Positions 48,866-57,919 of a DNA stretch of 64,000 nt are shown piece by piece. The stretch lies in contig JAFEDJ010000009.1 of NCBI GenBank assembly GCA_018241685.1, forward strand, positions 124,001 through 188,000. The letters run 5' to 3'. Both the position numbers and the translations under genes were made by a program. The stretch comes from Pseudomonadota bacterium. Its GTDB lineage: Bacteria; Pseudomonadota; Gammaproteobacteria; Burkholderiales; Rhodocyclaceae. Within the stretch, counting starts at the first letter, position 1. Every line of letters starts with the position of its first letter. The notes beneath the pieces were generated by a model. It was given only the letters and a program-made list of their open reading frames with translations, did no database searches and had not been told where the DNA came from.

Positions 48866-49939
48866 TCAGGCGGCCTTCGCCTTGAGTTCCCGGCTGTAGC
48901 TGTGCACGGTATTGACCAGCACCTCGACGTTTTCCGGCGGCGTGAACTGGGAAATCCCGTGGCCCAGGTTGAAGACGTGGCCGTGGTGGGGGCCGAAGGC
49001 GTCGAGCACCTTCTTCGCTTCGGCGGCGACGGCTTCGGGGGTGCCGAACAGCACAGCCGGGTCGAGGTTGCCCTGCAGCGCGACCTTGTCGCCGACCAGG
49101 CGGCGGGCCGCGCCGATATCCACGGTCCAGTCCAGGCCGACTGCGTCTGCGCCACTGTCTGCGATGTCGGCCAGCCACAGGCCGCCGCCTTTGGTGAACA
49201 CGATGCACGGCACCTTCTCACCATCCTTTTCGCGGGTGAGGCCGGCGACGATCTTGCGAATGTAGGCGAGGGAGAATTCCTTGTAGGCTTCGTGGGCCAG
49301 TACGCCACCCCAGGAGTCGAAGATCATCACGGCCTGGGCGCCGGCTTCGATCTGCGCATTGAGGTAGGCGATGACGGACTGGGCGGTAATGTCCAGGATG
49401 TGATGCATTAGGTCGGGACGGCTGTAGAGCAGGGCCTTGACCTTGCGGTAGTCGTCCGAGCCACCGCCCTCCACCATGTAGCAGGCGAGCGTCCAGGGGC
49501 TGCCGGAGAAGCCGATCAGCGGTACAGAATCGCCAAGCGCGCGACGAATCTCGGCGACGGCGTCCATCACGTAGCCTAGTTCGATGTTGGGATCGGGCAC
49601 TGCCAGGTTGCGGATCTCCCATTCTTCCTTCAGCGGACGCTCGAACTTCGGACCTTCTCCTTCCGCGAAGTAGAGGCCGAGGCCCATCGCGTCGGGCACG
49701 GTGAGGATGTCGGAGAACAGGATCGCCGCGTCGAGGTTGTAGCGGGTAAGGGGCTGCAACGTGACTTCGCAGGCCAGGCTGGGGCTCTTGCAGAGGTCGA
49801 GGAAGCTGCCGGCGCGTTTGCGGGTTTCCCGGTATTCGGGCAGGTAGCGGCCGGCCTGGCGCATCAGCCAGAGAGGGGTGTAGTCGGTGGGCTGGCGCAG
49901 TAGTGCGCGCAGGAAGGTGTCGTTCTTCGGACGGCTCAC
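48866..49939 (-). CDS. hemE: Uroporphyrinogen decarboxylase
   Basis: 357-residue heme-pathway enzyme removing four carboxyl groups from uroporphyrinogen III to give coproporphyrinogen III. Signatures: [14 protein letters not shown] near residue 25 and [16 protein letters not shown] near 145. GTG start at 49939 with GAGGAA upstream gives the standard length (about 354); the longer ATG frame adds an atypical leader. It draws on the same substrate as cobA in this window. Confidence 0.95.
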   Translation of the reverse strand: MSRPKNDTFLRALLRQPTDYTPLWLMRQAGRYLPEYRETRKRAGSFLDLCKSPSLACEVTLQPLTRYNLDAAILFSDILTVPDAMGLGLYFAEGEGPKFERPLKEEWEIRNLAVPDPNIELGYVMDAVAEIRRALGDSVPLIGFSGSPWTLACYMVEGGGSDDYRKVKALLYSRPDLMHHILDITAQSVIAYLNAQIEAGAQAVMIFDSWGGVLAHEAYKEFSLAYIRKIVAGLTREKDGEKVPCIVFTKGGGLWLADIADSGADAVGLDWTVDIGAARRLVGDKVALQGNLDPAVLFGTPEAVAAEAKKVLDAFGPHHGHVFNLGHGISQFTPPENVEVLVNTVHSYSRELKAKAA

Positions 49940-50142
49940 GGTAATTCCTCGACGGGGACCGCGCGGGGCGGCAAAGGCGGGATTATCCGCCATTTGTCGC
50001 CCCCGCGTGGATGGGGCAGATCAAGAAGGATTGATGGTCACCCGTGTCAAGGGTGGCCGTGGGTCGCGGACCTGTCGAGCGTGTTCGCTGTCTCTTTGCT
50101 GGGCCGCGAACTCAGGGAAGCGGGGCAGTGCCCGGCATATGC

Positions 50143-51393
50143 TCAGGCGCTGCCTTCCTCGTGCTTGCGGCCGACGCTGATGCCGAGTTGCTTGAGCTTG
50201 CGGTAGAGGTGAGTGCGTTCGAGACCGGTCTTTTCCGCCAGGCGGGTCATGTTGCCGCCATCCAGTTGCAGGTGGTGTTCGAAGTAGAGGCGCTCGAAGA
50301 TTTCGCGGGCCTCGCGCAGCGGCAGGTCGAGGGGCAGGCCGAGGGCGGCGGTTGGCGTCTTGACCAGCAGGTGGGCGACGTCGTCCATGCCGATCTCTTC
50401 CTCCAGCGTGCCGAGGGACAGGGACTTGATGGCGGCCTTCAGTTCGCCGTAGCCGCCCGGCCAGGCCTGGTTGCGCAGCGCGTTGAGCGCGGCGGAGGAG
50501 AGCCGGCGCGGCGGCACTTCGCCGGCTTCGACCAGGTGCAGCAGGACCTGGCTGGCTATCTCGGGGATCTCGTCGCGGATCTCACCGAGGGCCGGTGGCG
50601 CCAAGGACACTTCGAACAGGCGGGCCAGCACGCGCTCTTCCCAGCCGTGCTCGATCAGTTCGTCCGGGCGATGCTCGGTGGCGACGACCAGGGTCTGGCC
50701 GTGGCGTTCCAGACGGTCCATCGCGAAGACCAGGTTCTTCTGCTGGGGGCGTGACAGGTAGATCAGCTCCGGGACGTAGAGCAGGCCGTTGCGGGCTCCT
50801 TCGAGGATGTTCAGTTCGAGGGGCGCGCTGTTCAGCGAAAGGTCCAGCCATGGAGCGCCGACCCGCTGCAGCGTGCGTGCGCACAGCTCCGCCAGGCTGC
50901 CGGGGCCGACCCGCAGCAGGATGATCCGCGACTTGTCGGCCATCTGTTCCAGGCGCTTGCGCAGGTCACGCAGCGGGGCGGAGCGGGCGAAGGCCGCGAG
51001 GCCCAACGGACTCGGCGCATGGGCCGGCTTGATGCGGGCCAGGCCGCGTTTGACGGCGGCGAGCAGCTTCTGCAGTGCGATGGGCTTTTCGAGGAATTCC
51101 ATCGCACCGATGCGCGTGGCTTCGACCGCGGTGTCGATGGTGCCGTGGCCGGACATCATCACGACCGGCATCGTCAGCTGGCCATTGGCCGACCACTCCT
51201 TGAGCAGGCTGACGCCATCGGTGTCGGGCATCCAGATGTCGAGCAGGACCAGGTCCGGGCGGGCGGCATTGCGGGCGGCCCGGGCGGTGGCGGCGTTTTC
51301 GGCGAGGATGATGTCGTGACCTTCGTCGCGCAGGATCTCGGACAGGAGTTCGCGGATACCGACTTCGTCGTCAACGATGAGGATTTTAGCCAT
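50143..51393 (-). CDS. ntrX: NtrX-type response regulator with degenerate AAA+ domain
   Basis: 416 residues. Receiver: Asp8-Asp9 and phosphoacceptor Asp52 (LVLLDIWMPD). The central domain aligns in outline with sigma-54 activators but has lost the key motifs: the Walker A position reads VGPGSLAE (no Gly-Lys-Thr/Glu), the GAFTGA loop is absent, and the Walker B position reads LLYVPEL (Asp lost). The C-terminal Fis-type HTH is intact (NMTRLAEKTGLERTHLYRKLKQLG). It overlaps the kinase ntrY by 8 bases. It probably binds DNA and is phosphorylated but cannot remodel RpoN polymerase, so it may act as a repressor or a sigma-70 regulator. Confidence 0.88.
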   Translation of the reverse strand: MAKILIVDDEVGIRELLSEILRDEGHDIILAENAATARAARNAARPDLVLLDIWMPDTDGVSLLKEWSANGQLTMPVVMMSGHGTIDTAVEATRIGAMEFLEKPIALQKLLAAVKRGLARIKPAHAPSPLGLAAFARSAPLRDLRKRLEQMADKSRIILLRVGPGSLAELCARTLQRVGAPWLDLSLNSAPLELNILEGARNGLLYVPELIYLSRPQQKNLVFAMDRLERHGQTLVVATEHRPDELIEHGWEERVLARLFEVSLAPPALGEIRDEIPEIASQVLLHLVEAGEVPPRRLSSAALNALRNQAWPGGYGELKAAIKSLSLGTLEEEIGMDDVAHLLVKTPTAALGLPLDLPLREAREIFERLYFEHHLQLDGGNMTRLAEKTGLERTHLYRKLKQLGISVGRKHEEGSA

Positions 51394-53512
51394 GGACACT
51401 GGACTCAGAATGGGGGGCGCAGCGCAGGCGGATGCGGATTTCCGCTCCACCGGCTTCTCGATTGGCGAGACGGATCTCTCCCTCGTGTTCGTCGATGATC
51501 TTCTTGACGATGGCGAGGCCGAGGCCGGTACCGCGGGTTTTTGTCGTTACATAGGGCTCGAAAGCCCGGGACAGGATCTCGGGTGGGAAGCCCGGTCCGT
51601 TGTCGCGCAGGATCAAGTCTACCCGGCGCGCATCGGATCGGGTCAACAGCTCGATTTCCGGTTGCGCCTGTTCGGCGAGCGCGTCCTCGGCATTCTGCAG
51701 CAGATTGTGGATGACCTGGCGGATTTGCGTGACGTCGCCCAGCACACGGGGTAGCTCGGCGGCCAGCTCTGCATGGATCATCACCGGCGAGCCTTCGTAG
51801 AGGACCAGCACCTCGCGCACCAGGGCGTTCAGGTCCACCGGTGTCATCACCGGGCTGGGCAGGCGGGCGTAGTCGCGGAAAGCGTTGACCAGGTTCTTCA
51901 TCGCCTCCACCTGGTTCACTATGGTGGTGGTGGAGCGCTCCAGCATTTGCCGGCCTTCGTCGTCGAGGCGGTCGGCCAGTTTGAACTGCAGGCGCTCGGC
52001 CGACAGCTGGATCGGGGTCAGCGGGTTCTTGATCTCGTGGGCCAGGCGCCGAGCCACCTCAGCCCAGGCGGCGGTGCGCTGGGCGGCGATGAGGTGGGTG
52101 ATGTCGTCGAACACGACTACCCAGCCTCCGCCGGTATCGTCGGGCAGACGGGTGCCATGAAGGAGGAGGGTTTGGGTGCTGCCGTCCGGATTGGAGAATT
52201 CGATCTGCCGGTTCCAGTCGGCTTCGGGGCCATGGAAGCCATCCAGTAGCGCATCCCGGAAAGCACCGTGGCCTTCCCATTCGTCCAGGCGCAGGCGCTC
52301 GTAGCCGTCGAGCGGGTCGTTGAGAATGGTCATCGCACCGTGATTGGCTGCGCGTAGATGGCCGTCCGGCGAGAAAGCCAGCACGCCGGCCGAGAGGTTG
52401 GCGAGCACGCCTTCCAGGTAGGCCCGGTTGCGTTCGACGGCGGCCCGGTGCTTGTCGGCCTGTTCGCGGGCATCTTCCAACTGGCGGGTCATCTGGTTGA
52501 AGGACTGGGTCAGCACACCGAGTTCATCGCGGGCCGGCAGGGCTTGACGCGGGCTGAAGTCACCGGCAGCCACCGCTTGGGTACCCTCGGCGAGGATGAA
52601 CAGCGGTGCGGCGAGGCGGCGGGTCAGCACGAAGGCGACGGCGACGGCAGCAAACAGGGCCAGCAGCAGGGTGAGCGTGAGGGTCAGCGTGTAGATGCGC
52701 TTCAGGCCGTTGCGGGCGAGGGAAAGCTCTTGGTAGTCCCGGTGTACTGTTTCAACGCTCTCGGCGTGCATCGCGAAGGAGCGCGGAACTTCCTGGGTGA
52801 CCTGCAGTAGTTGGGGTTCGGTGAAGCGCCGCGACGGAATCGGCACGATCACGCGCAGCACCAGCCCTTCGGTGGCATTGCCTTCCGCCGCCCGGTAGCC
52901 ACGGGTCTGGCGGGCCTGGCGCAACTGGGACGCACTGGGCTGCTCGGGCATCAGCGTGTCGAGCTGGATGTCGGCGGTGGCGATGATCTTGCCACTCGGA
53001 GAGAACACCGTTGCGGATTCGATACCGGCCCTTTCGCGCAGTTGATTGAGCAGCGGCGGGCGGATCGGCGCGGCGGATTCGAGCTCGAGGGCTACCTGAT
53101 CGGCTTTGTTGGCGAGCTGGTCGAGGAGGATTTCGAGGGTCGTACGACCGAGCTGGAGGCCACTTTCCAGGGCCGCGTCTACCCGCACGTTGAACCAGGA
53201 TTCGATGCTCTTCACCGCGAACTGCAAAGATACCGCGTAGACGAGGGCGCCCGGTACGACCGCCATCGCCGCGAAGATGGCCATCAGTCGCAGCTTGAGA
53301 CGGGAGCCGAAACGACGGGCCCGGTGCTCCAGCCACAAGCTGCGCAACTGGACGACCACCAGGCTGGCCAACCCGAGGGTGATGGCGCCGTTGAGCCCAA
53401 GGAGCAGGGTGTAGTTGCGGGCGAACAGTGGCGTGTTGGCGCTGGCGGTGGCAAGCAGGAAGAGCAGGATGCCGCCGACAGCCGCTGCGATGACGAGACC
53501 GGTGGATCTCAT
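51386..53512 (-). CDS. ntrY: NtrY-type sensor histidine kinase
   Basis: 708 residues. Two TM helices near the N-terminus and one at about 80-105 (MAIFAAMAVVPGALVYAVSLQF); an extracytoplasmic region about 110-270; another TM about 275-300 (LTLTLTLLLALFAAVAVAFVL); HAMP; a PAS domain about 365-470; HisKA His492 in RLAHEIKNPL; HATPase NLLQNAEDAL, DNGPGFP and GTGLGLAIVKKI. Part of the block DUF4390-NtrY-NtrX typical of Betaproteobacteria. Likely senses nitrogen or redox state, by analogy with other NtrYX systems. Confidence 0.92.
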   Translation of the reverse strand: MRSTGLVIAAAVGGILLFLLATASANTPLFARNYTLLLGLNGAITLGLASLVVVQLRSLWLEHRARRFGSRLKLRLMAIFAAMAVVPGALVYAVSLQFAVKSIESWFNVRVDAALESGLQLGRTTLEILLDQLANKADQVALELESAAPIRPPLLNQLRERAGIESATVFSPSGKIIATADIQLDTLMPEQPSASQLRQARQTRGYRAAEGNATEGLVLRVIVPIPSRRFTEPQLLQVTQEVPRSFAMHAESVETVHRDYQELSLARNGLKRIYTLTLTLTLLLALFAAVAVAFVLTRRLAAPLFILAEGTQAVAAGDFSPRQALPARDELGVLTQSFNQMTRQLEDAREQADKHRAAVERNRAYLEGVLANLSAGVLAFSPDGHLRAANHGAMTILNDPLDGYERLRLDEWEGHGAFRDALLDGFHGPEADWNRQIEFSNPDGSTQTLLLHGTRLPDDTGGGWVVVFDDITHLIAAQRTAAWAEVARRLAHEIKNPLTPIQLSAERLQFKLADRLDDEGRQMLERSTTTIVNQVEAMKNLVNAFRDYARLPSPVMTPVDLNALVREVLVLYEGSPVMIHAELAAELPRVLGDVTQIRQVIHNLLQNAEDALAEQAQPEIELLTRSDARRVDLILRDNGPGFPPEILSRAFEPYVTTKTRGTGLGLAIVKKIIDEHEGEIRLANREAGGAEIRIRLRCAPHSESSVHG

Positions 53513-54126
53513 TTCGATTCCCGGGTGACGACGAAGGTCCACCGGTACCAGTCGGTTGCCATGTTCCAGTCCTTCCGTCCGAAGGCACTGACCTGAAGTG
53601 GCTTGGGCAGCTCGCCGACATCCAGGCGGAAACGCAGCGCGGCGTTATAGCTCTTTCCGACCTTCAGCGCGTTGCGATCGGCGATGCCCCAGTTGCGGAT
53701 GCGCAGCATGGTCCGCATGGCTTCCTCGAGACTGCCAAAGTTCTGGTGCAGGGCGCCAGTGGTGAGGCGGTACTGGCGGGTCAGGGACTGGTAGGAAAGG
53801 CGATAGGTCAGGGTCTTGCTGGCGATCTCCTCGTCCATCCAGTACCAACGTGGGGCACTCAGTTCGAACTCGGCATTGAAGTACAGCGATACCCCGCGGG
53901 CCACCACATCGGCGAGAAGCGGGGTGAGTTCGGCGTTGATGTCGGCGTTGAGGACGTAGAGATCGTCGCTGGGCAGCAGGGCGGCACTGCGGATGTCCGC
54001 ATCGTTGGCATGCGCCGGTGCGGCTTCGAGTGCAAGTAGCGCACCGGCGGTGATGCCTAGGGTGTGGAGCAGGAAGCGGCGGCGCTCAGGCGATTTTCTC
54101 GAGCAGGGCGTAGAAGAATCCGTCAT
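53509..54126 (-). CDS. DUF4390 exported protein
   Basis: 205 residues with a Tat-like or Sec signal (RRRFLLHTLGITAGALLALEAAPAHA, about 16-41) and a DUF4390 body (LSAPRWYWMDEEIASKT, LSYQSLTRQYRLTTG, RLDVGELPKPLQV, WYRWTFVVTRE). It overlaps ntrY by 4 bases and its start lies 41 bases inside rsmB. DUF4390 is found next to NtrY across Betaproteobacteria and may be a periplasmic partner of the sensor; this is inference. Confidence 0.85.
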   Translation of the reverse strand: MTDSSTPCSRKSPERRRFLLHTLGITAGALLALEAAPAHANDADIRSAALLPSDDLYVLNADINAELTPLLADVVARGVSLYFNAEFELSAPRWYWMDEEIASKTLTYRLSYQSLTRQYRLTTGALHQNFGSLEEAMRTMLRIRNWGIADRNALKVGKSYNAALRFRLDVGELPKPLQVSAFGRKDWNMATDWYRWTFVVTRESK

Positions 54127-55402
54127 GTTCGGAGCTGGGCAGGTATTGGCAGTCGAGCTGGCCGTTCAGGGGCAGCCGGCGGCAATCGGGATGACGGGCA
54201 GCGAAGCCGGCCATCTGCTCACGGTTTTCTTCGGCAAATACCGAGCAGGTGGCATAGAGCATTTTGCCACCTGGGGCGAGGACCTGCCACAGGGCATCGA
54301 CGATCTCGGACTGCTGGGCCGCGAAGTGGGCAATATCGCTGGCGCGTCGCAGCCATTTGATGTCCGGGTTGCGGCGCACCACGCCGGAGGCGGAGCAGGG
54401 TACGTCAGCCAGGATGCGGTCGAAGGGGCGGCCGTCCCACCAACTGGAGACGTCGCGACAATCGGCGTGCTTTACGGTGGCGTCGAGGCCGAGGCGCTGC
54501 AGGTTCTCGGTAATGCGTCGTGTCCGCAACGGGTCGGCGTCGAGGGCGGTGAGTTCCGCATCGGCGATTTCGAGGATATGGGCGGTCTTGCCACCGGGAG
54601 CAGCGCAGGCGTCGAGAACGCGTTGTCCATCGTCCACGTCGAGGTATTGGGCTGCGAACTGGGCGCCGGCATCCTGCACGCTGATGCAGCCTTCCGCAAA
54701 GCCGGGGACACGGGAAACGGGGACCGGACGCTCCAGCAGCAGGGCTCCATTGGTGAGCTGGCGTACCGGCAAACTCGCTTCGGCGAAGCTGGCCAGGGTG
54801 TCCTCGAGGTTGCTGCGCAGCACGTTGATACGCAGGGCCATCGGGGGATGGGTGTTGCCGGCCCGCAGGATGTCGCGCCACTCGGCGGGGTATTGGGCCT
54901 TCAGGCGGCGGATCCACCAGGGCGGGTGACGGTGCTCGGCGACCATGTCCGCATCGGCAGCCTTGTTCAGTGCATCCATCTGCCGCAGGGCGTTGCGCAG
55001 CACGCCGTTCACGACACCCTTGAACTTGCCGTCGATGCATGTCGCCGCGGCACCGACCGCCTGGTTGACGACGGTGTGGGCAGTGTCGGCGTGGCTGTCC
55101 AGGCGGTACAGCGCCACGCGCAGGATGGACTGGACCGGTTCCGGTAGCGGCTTTTGCAGGAGCCTGCCGAGGATGAAGTCCTGGCGTCCGTAATCCCGCA
55201 GTGTCCCGTAGGTAAGGTCGAGCACTGCACCGCGCACGCCGGCCGGCGTCTGCGCCCGGGCGGCCCACAGGTCGGCCAGGCCCTCGGTGAGGGTGGTGCC
55301 GGCAGTGACGTCGGCGATCAGCTGGGCTGCGGTGAGGATCGCGTAGCCCAGGCTGTCTTCCGGCAGAGAGGTGGGGGGCGTGGAGGTAAAAGCGTGAGGC
55401 AT
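54086..55402 (-). CDS. rsmB: 16S rRNA (cytosine-967-C5)-methyltransferase
   Basis: 438-residue RNA methyltransferase. N-terminal NusB-like domain (about 20-160); SAM motif VLDACAAPGGKTAHILEI; the two catalytic cysteines in DVPCSASGVVRRNPDIKW and LYATCSVFAEEN. Upstream of DUF4390-ntrYX and 4 bases downstream of a spermidine-synthase-like gene. The 41-base overlap with DUF4390 implies translational coupling. Confidence 0.93.
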   Translation of the reverse strand: MPHAFTSTPPTSLPEDSLGYAILTAAQLIADVTAGTTLTEGLADLWAARAQTPAGVRGAVLDLTYGTLRDYGRQDFILGRLLQKPLPEPVQSILRVALYRLDSHADTAHTVVNQAVGAAATCIDGKFKGVVNGVLRNALRQMDALNKAADADMVAEHRHPPWWIRRLKAQYPAEWRDILRAGNTHPPMALRINVLRSNLEDTLASFAEASLPVRQLTNGALLLERPVPVSRVPGFAEGCISVQDAGAQFAAQYLDVDDGQRVLDACAAPGGKTAHILEIADAELTALDADPLRTRRITENLQRLGLDATVKHADCRDVSSWWDGRPFDRILADVPCSASGVVRRNPDIKWLRRASDIAHFAAQQSEIVDALWQVLAPGGKMLYATCSVFAEENREQMAGFAARHPDCRRLPLNGQLDCQYLPSSEHDGFFYALLEKIA

Positions 55403-55406
55403 GGGT

Positions 55407-56267
55407 TCAGGCGAGCAAATGGCGAAGGTGGTTAGGGAGGGTCTGGCAGGCGTGGTGCAGATCCGGATTGTAGTGGCGCAGACCCGTGATGCTGCGCTCG
55501 CTGAGGCGTGCGTTCAGTGTGGCGGGGGCCGGGTCTGTCATGGTGTTGATGGCTGCGCGGGCGAGTAGCCAGGGGCCACCATAGGACGGGACGCTGATGA
55601 GTGTCGGGCGCAGGTCGGCAAATACGCCGCGCATGCGTTGCCACAGGGCCGCAGTCTGCGTGGGTTGATAAAAGGGCGAGCCCAACTGGACGTGGATGAT
55701 ACCGCCAGGGTTCAGGCTGGCCGCACACAAGCGCATGAATTCTTCGTGATGAAGATGTGCGCAGGCTGGATCGTCGCTGGCCGTGAGATCGAAGAGGATA
55801 AGGTCGAAGCGCTCGCCTCTGGCATGGTGTTGGCGAAGGCTTGCGGCGGCGTCGCCGATCTGCAGGTGCACGCGGGGTGAGGCGAAGGCCAGGGCGGGGA
55901 GGGCGGGAATGAATTGTCCGACAAGACGCACGACCTCTGCGTCGAGCTCGGCCACGACGATCCGTTCAAGGCTGGGGTGTTTGAGCAGTTCCCGGGCCGT
56001 GGCGCCGTCGCCGCCGCCGAGGATCAGGGCGCTACGCGGGGCCGGGTGCGCCAGGGCTGGGATGTGGGCCAGGCTTTCGTGGATGATGAACTCGTCGGCC
56101 TCGCTGGCCATCAGGTCGCCGTCCAGGCGGTACAGGCGTCCGAAGGTGGCAGACTGCTCGATGGCGATGTGCTGGAATGGACTGCATGCCTCCACCAGGC
56201 TGAGTGTGGGTTCGATGGAGAGCGCAGCGTCGGGCGTCAGCGAGACATGGAAGGGCGGATGTTTCAC
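55407..56267 (-). CDS. Spermidine synthase-like methyltransferase fold protein
   Basis: 286 residues. The SpeE-type nucleotide loop LILGGGDGATARELLKH is near 82-98; the acidic ribose-binding VVAELDAEVV follows; EFIIHESLAHIPAL matches the family. The catalytic region normally like VDSTDPVG reads FDLTASDDPA, and the length is near normal. It could be a true aminopropyltransferase or a SpeE-like protein of other function. No decarboxylase SpeD is adjacent. Its start lies 14 bases after the TauE/SafE gene stop. Confidence 0.75.
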   Translation of the reverse strand: MKHPPFHVSLTPDAALSIEPTLSLVEACSPFQHIAIEQSATFGRLYRLDGDLMASEADEFIIHESLAHIPALAHPAPRSALILGGGDGATARELLKHPSLERIVVAELDAEVVRLVGQFIPALPALAFASPRVHLQIGDAAASLRQHHARGERFDLILFDLTASDDPACAHLHHEEFMRLCAASLNPGGIIHVQLGSPFYQPTQTAALWQRMRGVFADLRPTLISVPSYGGPWLLARAAINTMTDPAPATLNARLSERSITGLRHYNPDLHHACQTLPNHLRHLLA

Positions 56268-56281
56268 GTGGAACAGCTCCT

Positions 56282-57046
56282 TCAGGCCAGGAAAGTGTCG
56301 TAGCTGAAACGCAGGATCAGCACGATGACGACGTGCAGGAAGGCCTTGCGGACGAAGACCGCCCCATGGCGCAGCGCAAGTGCGGTGCCGACACGGGAGC
56401 CGAGCAGATTGCAGGCGCCCATGATGGCTGCCACCTGCCAGAACACTTCGCCGTGGGAAACGAACACAGCGATGGCCGCCAGATTGGTCGCCACATTGAT
56501 GATCTTGGCAGACACCGATGCATGCAGGAAATCCATCCCTAGGAATCTGATGAACAGGAAGATCAGGAAGCTGCCGGTACCCGGGCCGAAGAAGCCGTCG
56601 TAAAAGCCGACTGCCGCGCCGATGGCAAGTGCTCGTTGCTGCTCGCGGGATGCATTGGTAAGACGCTGATGCTGGGTGCCGAAGTCCTTGCGGATGAAGG
56701 TATAGACCGCAACCGCGGTCAGCAGGATGAGGATCAATGGACGAAGTGCCGCGGGCGGAAAGAGCACGACGGTCCGCGCCCCGAGCCAGGACCCAACCGC
56801 AGCAGCGATCGCAGCCGGCCCTGCGGCCCGCCAGGGGATCGTCAGCCGTCGGCCGTACTGGACGGCGGCGCTGGTGGTGCCCAGCACGCTGGCCAGCTTG
56901 TTGGTGCCAAACAGCGTACCGGGGCTTGCCTGTGGAAAGGTCGAAAAGAGAAGCGGGATCTGGATCAGACCGCCGCCTCCGACGACGGCATCGACGGTAC
57001 CGGCAAAGAAGGCACCGACAGCCAGGAGTGGAAGCGTTAAATCCAT
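56282..57046 (-). CDS. TauE/SafE (TSUP) family membrane permease
   Basis: 254 residues with about eight hydrophobic helices in two repeats. The first repeat starts LLAVGAFFAGTVDAVVGGGGLIQIPLL (the TSUP GGG motif), and the second has GAAVGFYDGFFGPGTGSFLIFLF. The family exports or imports sulfite, sulfoacetate, taurine-derived or other organosulfur anions; the substrate here is unknown. Confidence 0.88.
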   Translation of the reverse strand: MDLTLPLLAVGAFFAGTVDAVVGGGGLIQIPLLFSTFPQASPGTLFGTNKLASVLGTTSAAVQYGRRLTIPWRAAGPAAIAAAVGSWLGARTVVLFPPAALRPLILILLTAVAVYTFIRKDFGTQHQRLTNASREQQRALAIGAAVGFYDGFFGPGTGSFLIFLFIRFLGMDFLHASVSAKIINVATNLAAIAVFVSHGEVFWQVAAIMGACNLLGSRVGTALALRHGAVFVRKAFLHVVIVLILRFSYDTFLA

Positions 57047-57076
57047 GGGGCGTGTTTCACGTGGAACAAGGGCTGC

Positions 57077-57919
57077 TCAGGCGAAGAAATGCTGGGCACT
57101 CAGTGCTGCGTGAATGCCGACGAGGGCAGCCAGGCCGCCCTGCGGAAGACTGACGCCACGCCCAGGAATTTCCGGTTCCGTCGGGTTGATGCGTATCAGG
57201 GGCTCGCCAAGCGTCTCGCTGAACCAGCGGACCGTAGGAACGTGATTGCCGGCACCGATCTCGACGATGACTGGCTTGCGCATGTCTCGCAGCCAGGCTT
57301 CCAGGCGGCGGTGCTGGGCGTCGCTGCGTCGGCCCAGCCAGTCACCATCCCCGAACATGAGGATGTTGGGACGCAGGAGGCTGTTGCAGTGCGAACAGCG
57401 CGGCAACGGTGAGAGGAGCCGGCAGGTGCTGTCGTCCACCTCGGGGTTGAAGTTGTCTGCCGAACCAATCCAGCCTTCGCACCCATCCAAACATTGGAGG
57501 TGATGGATGGAGCCGTGCACCTCGCAGATCCCTTTCTCGTCGTAGCCGGCTTGCTGGAACTGGCCGTCCACGTTCGACGTGAACACGAAGGCACCCTTGG
57601 GTAATCGATCGGCGATTTCGCGCAGGAGCGCGAAGCCGCGATGGGGGCGGGTGCTGCGATAGAGATTCAGACGGTGGCCGTAGAAGCCCCAGGCAAGCAC
57701 GGGATCACGTCGGAAGGTCGCGGGGTTGGCGATCTCCTCGAATGCGATGCGTGCCTTAGCAAGGGCTGGGTAGGCACGCCAGAATCCGCTGTTGCCGCGG
57801 AAGTCGGGCAATCCCGAATCCACGCCCATGCCGGCCCCGACCGCGACGATCAGCCCGTCTGAGGCCGCAATCAGGCGTGCTGCCTCGGCATGCAGGGCGC
57901 GGTGTTCGATGTCGCTCAT
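57077..57919 (-). CDS. Sir2-family NAD-dependent protein deacylase
   Basis: 280-residue sirtuin. NAD loop VGAGMGVDSGLPDFRG near 28-43; substrate/NAD motif TSNVDGQFQQAG; catalytic His in EVHGSIHHLQC; zinc cysteines in QCLDGC and RCSHCNS; late IEIGAGNHVP. It differs from canonical GAGISAESG at the first loop, marking a less-studied bacterial clade. Overlaps the downstream edge of tam by 4 bases (ATGA), so the two are coupled. Confidence 0.88.
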   Translation of the reverse strand: MSDIEHRALHAEAARLIAASDGLIVAVGAGMGVDSGLPDFRGNSGFWRAYPALAKARIAFEEIANPATFRRDPVLAWGFYGHRLNLYRSTRPHRGFALLREIADRLPKGAFVFTSNVDGQFQQAGYDEKGICEVHGSIHHLQCLDGCEGWIGSADNFNPEVDDSTCRLLSPLPRCSHCNSLLRPNILMFGDGDWLGRRSDAQHRRLEAWLRDMRKPVIVEIGAGNHVPTVRWFSETLGEPLIRINPTEPEIPGRGVSLPQGGLAALVGIHAALSAQHFFA

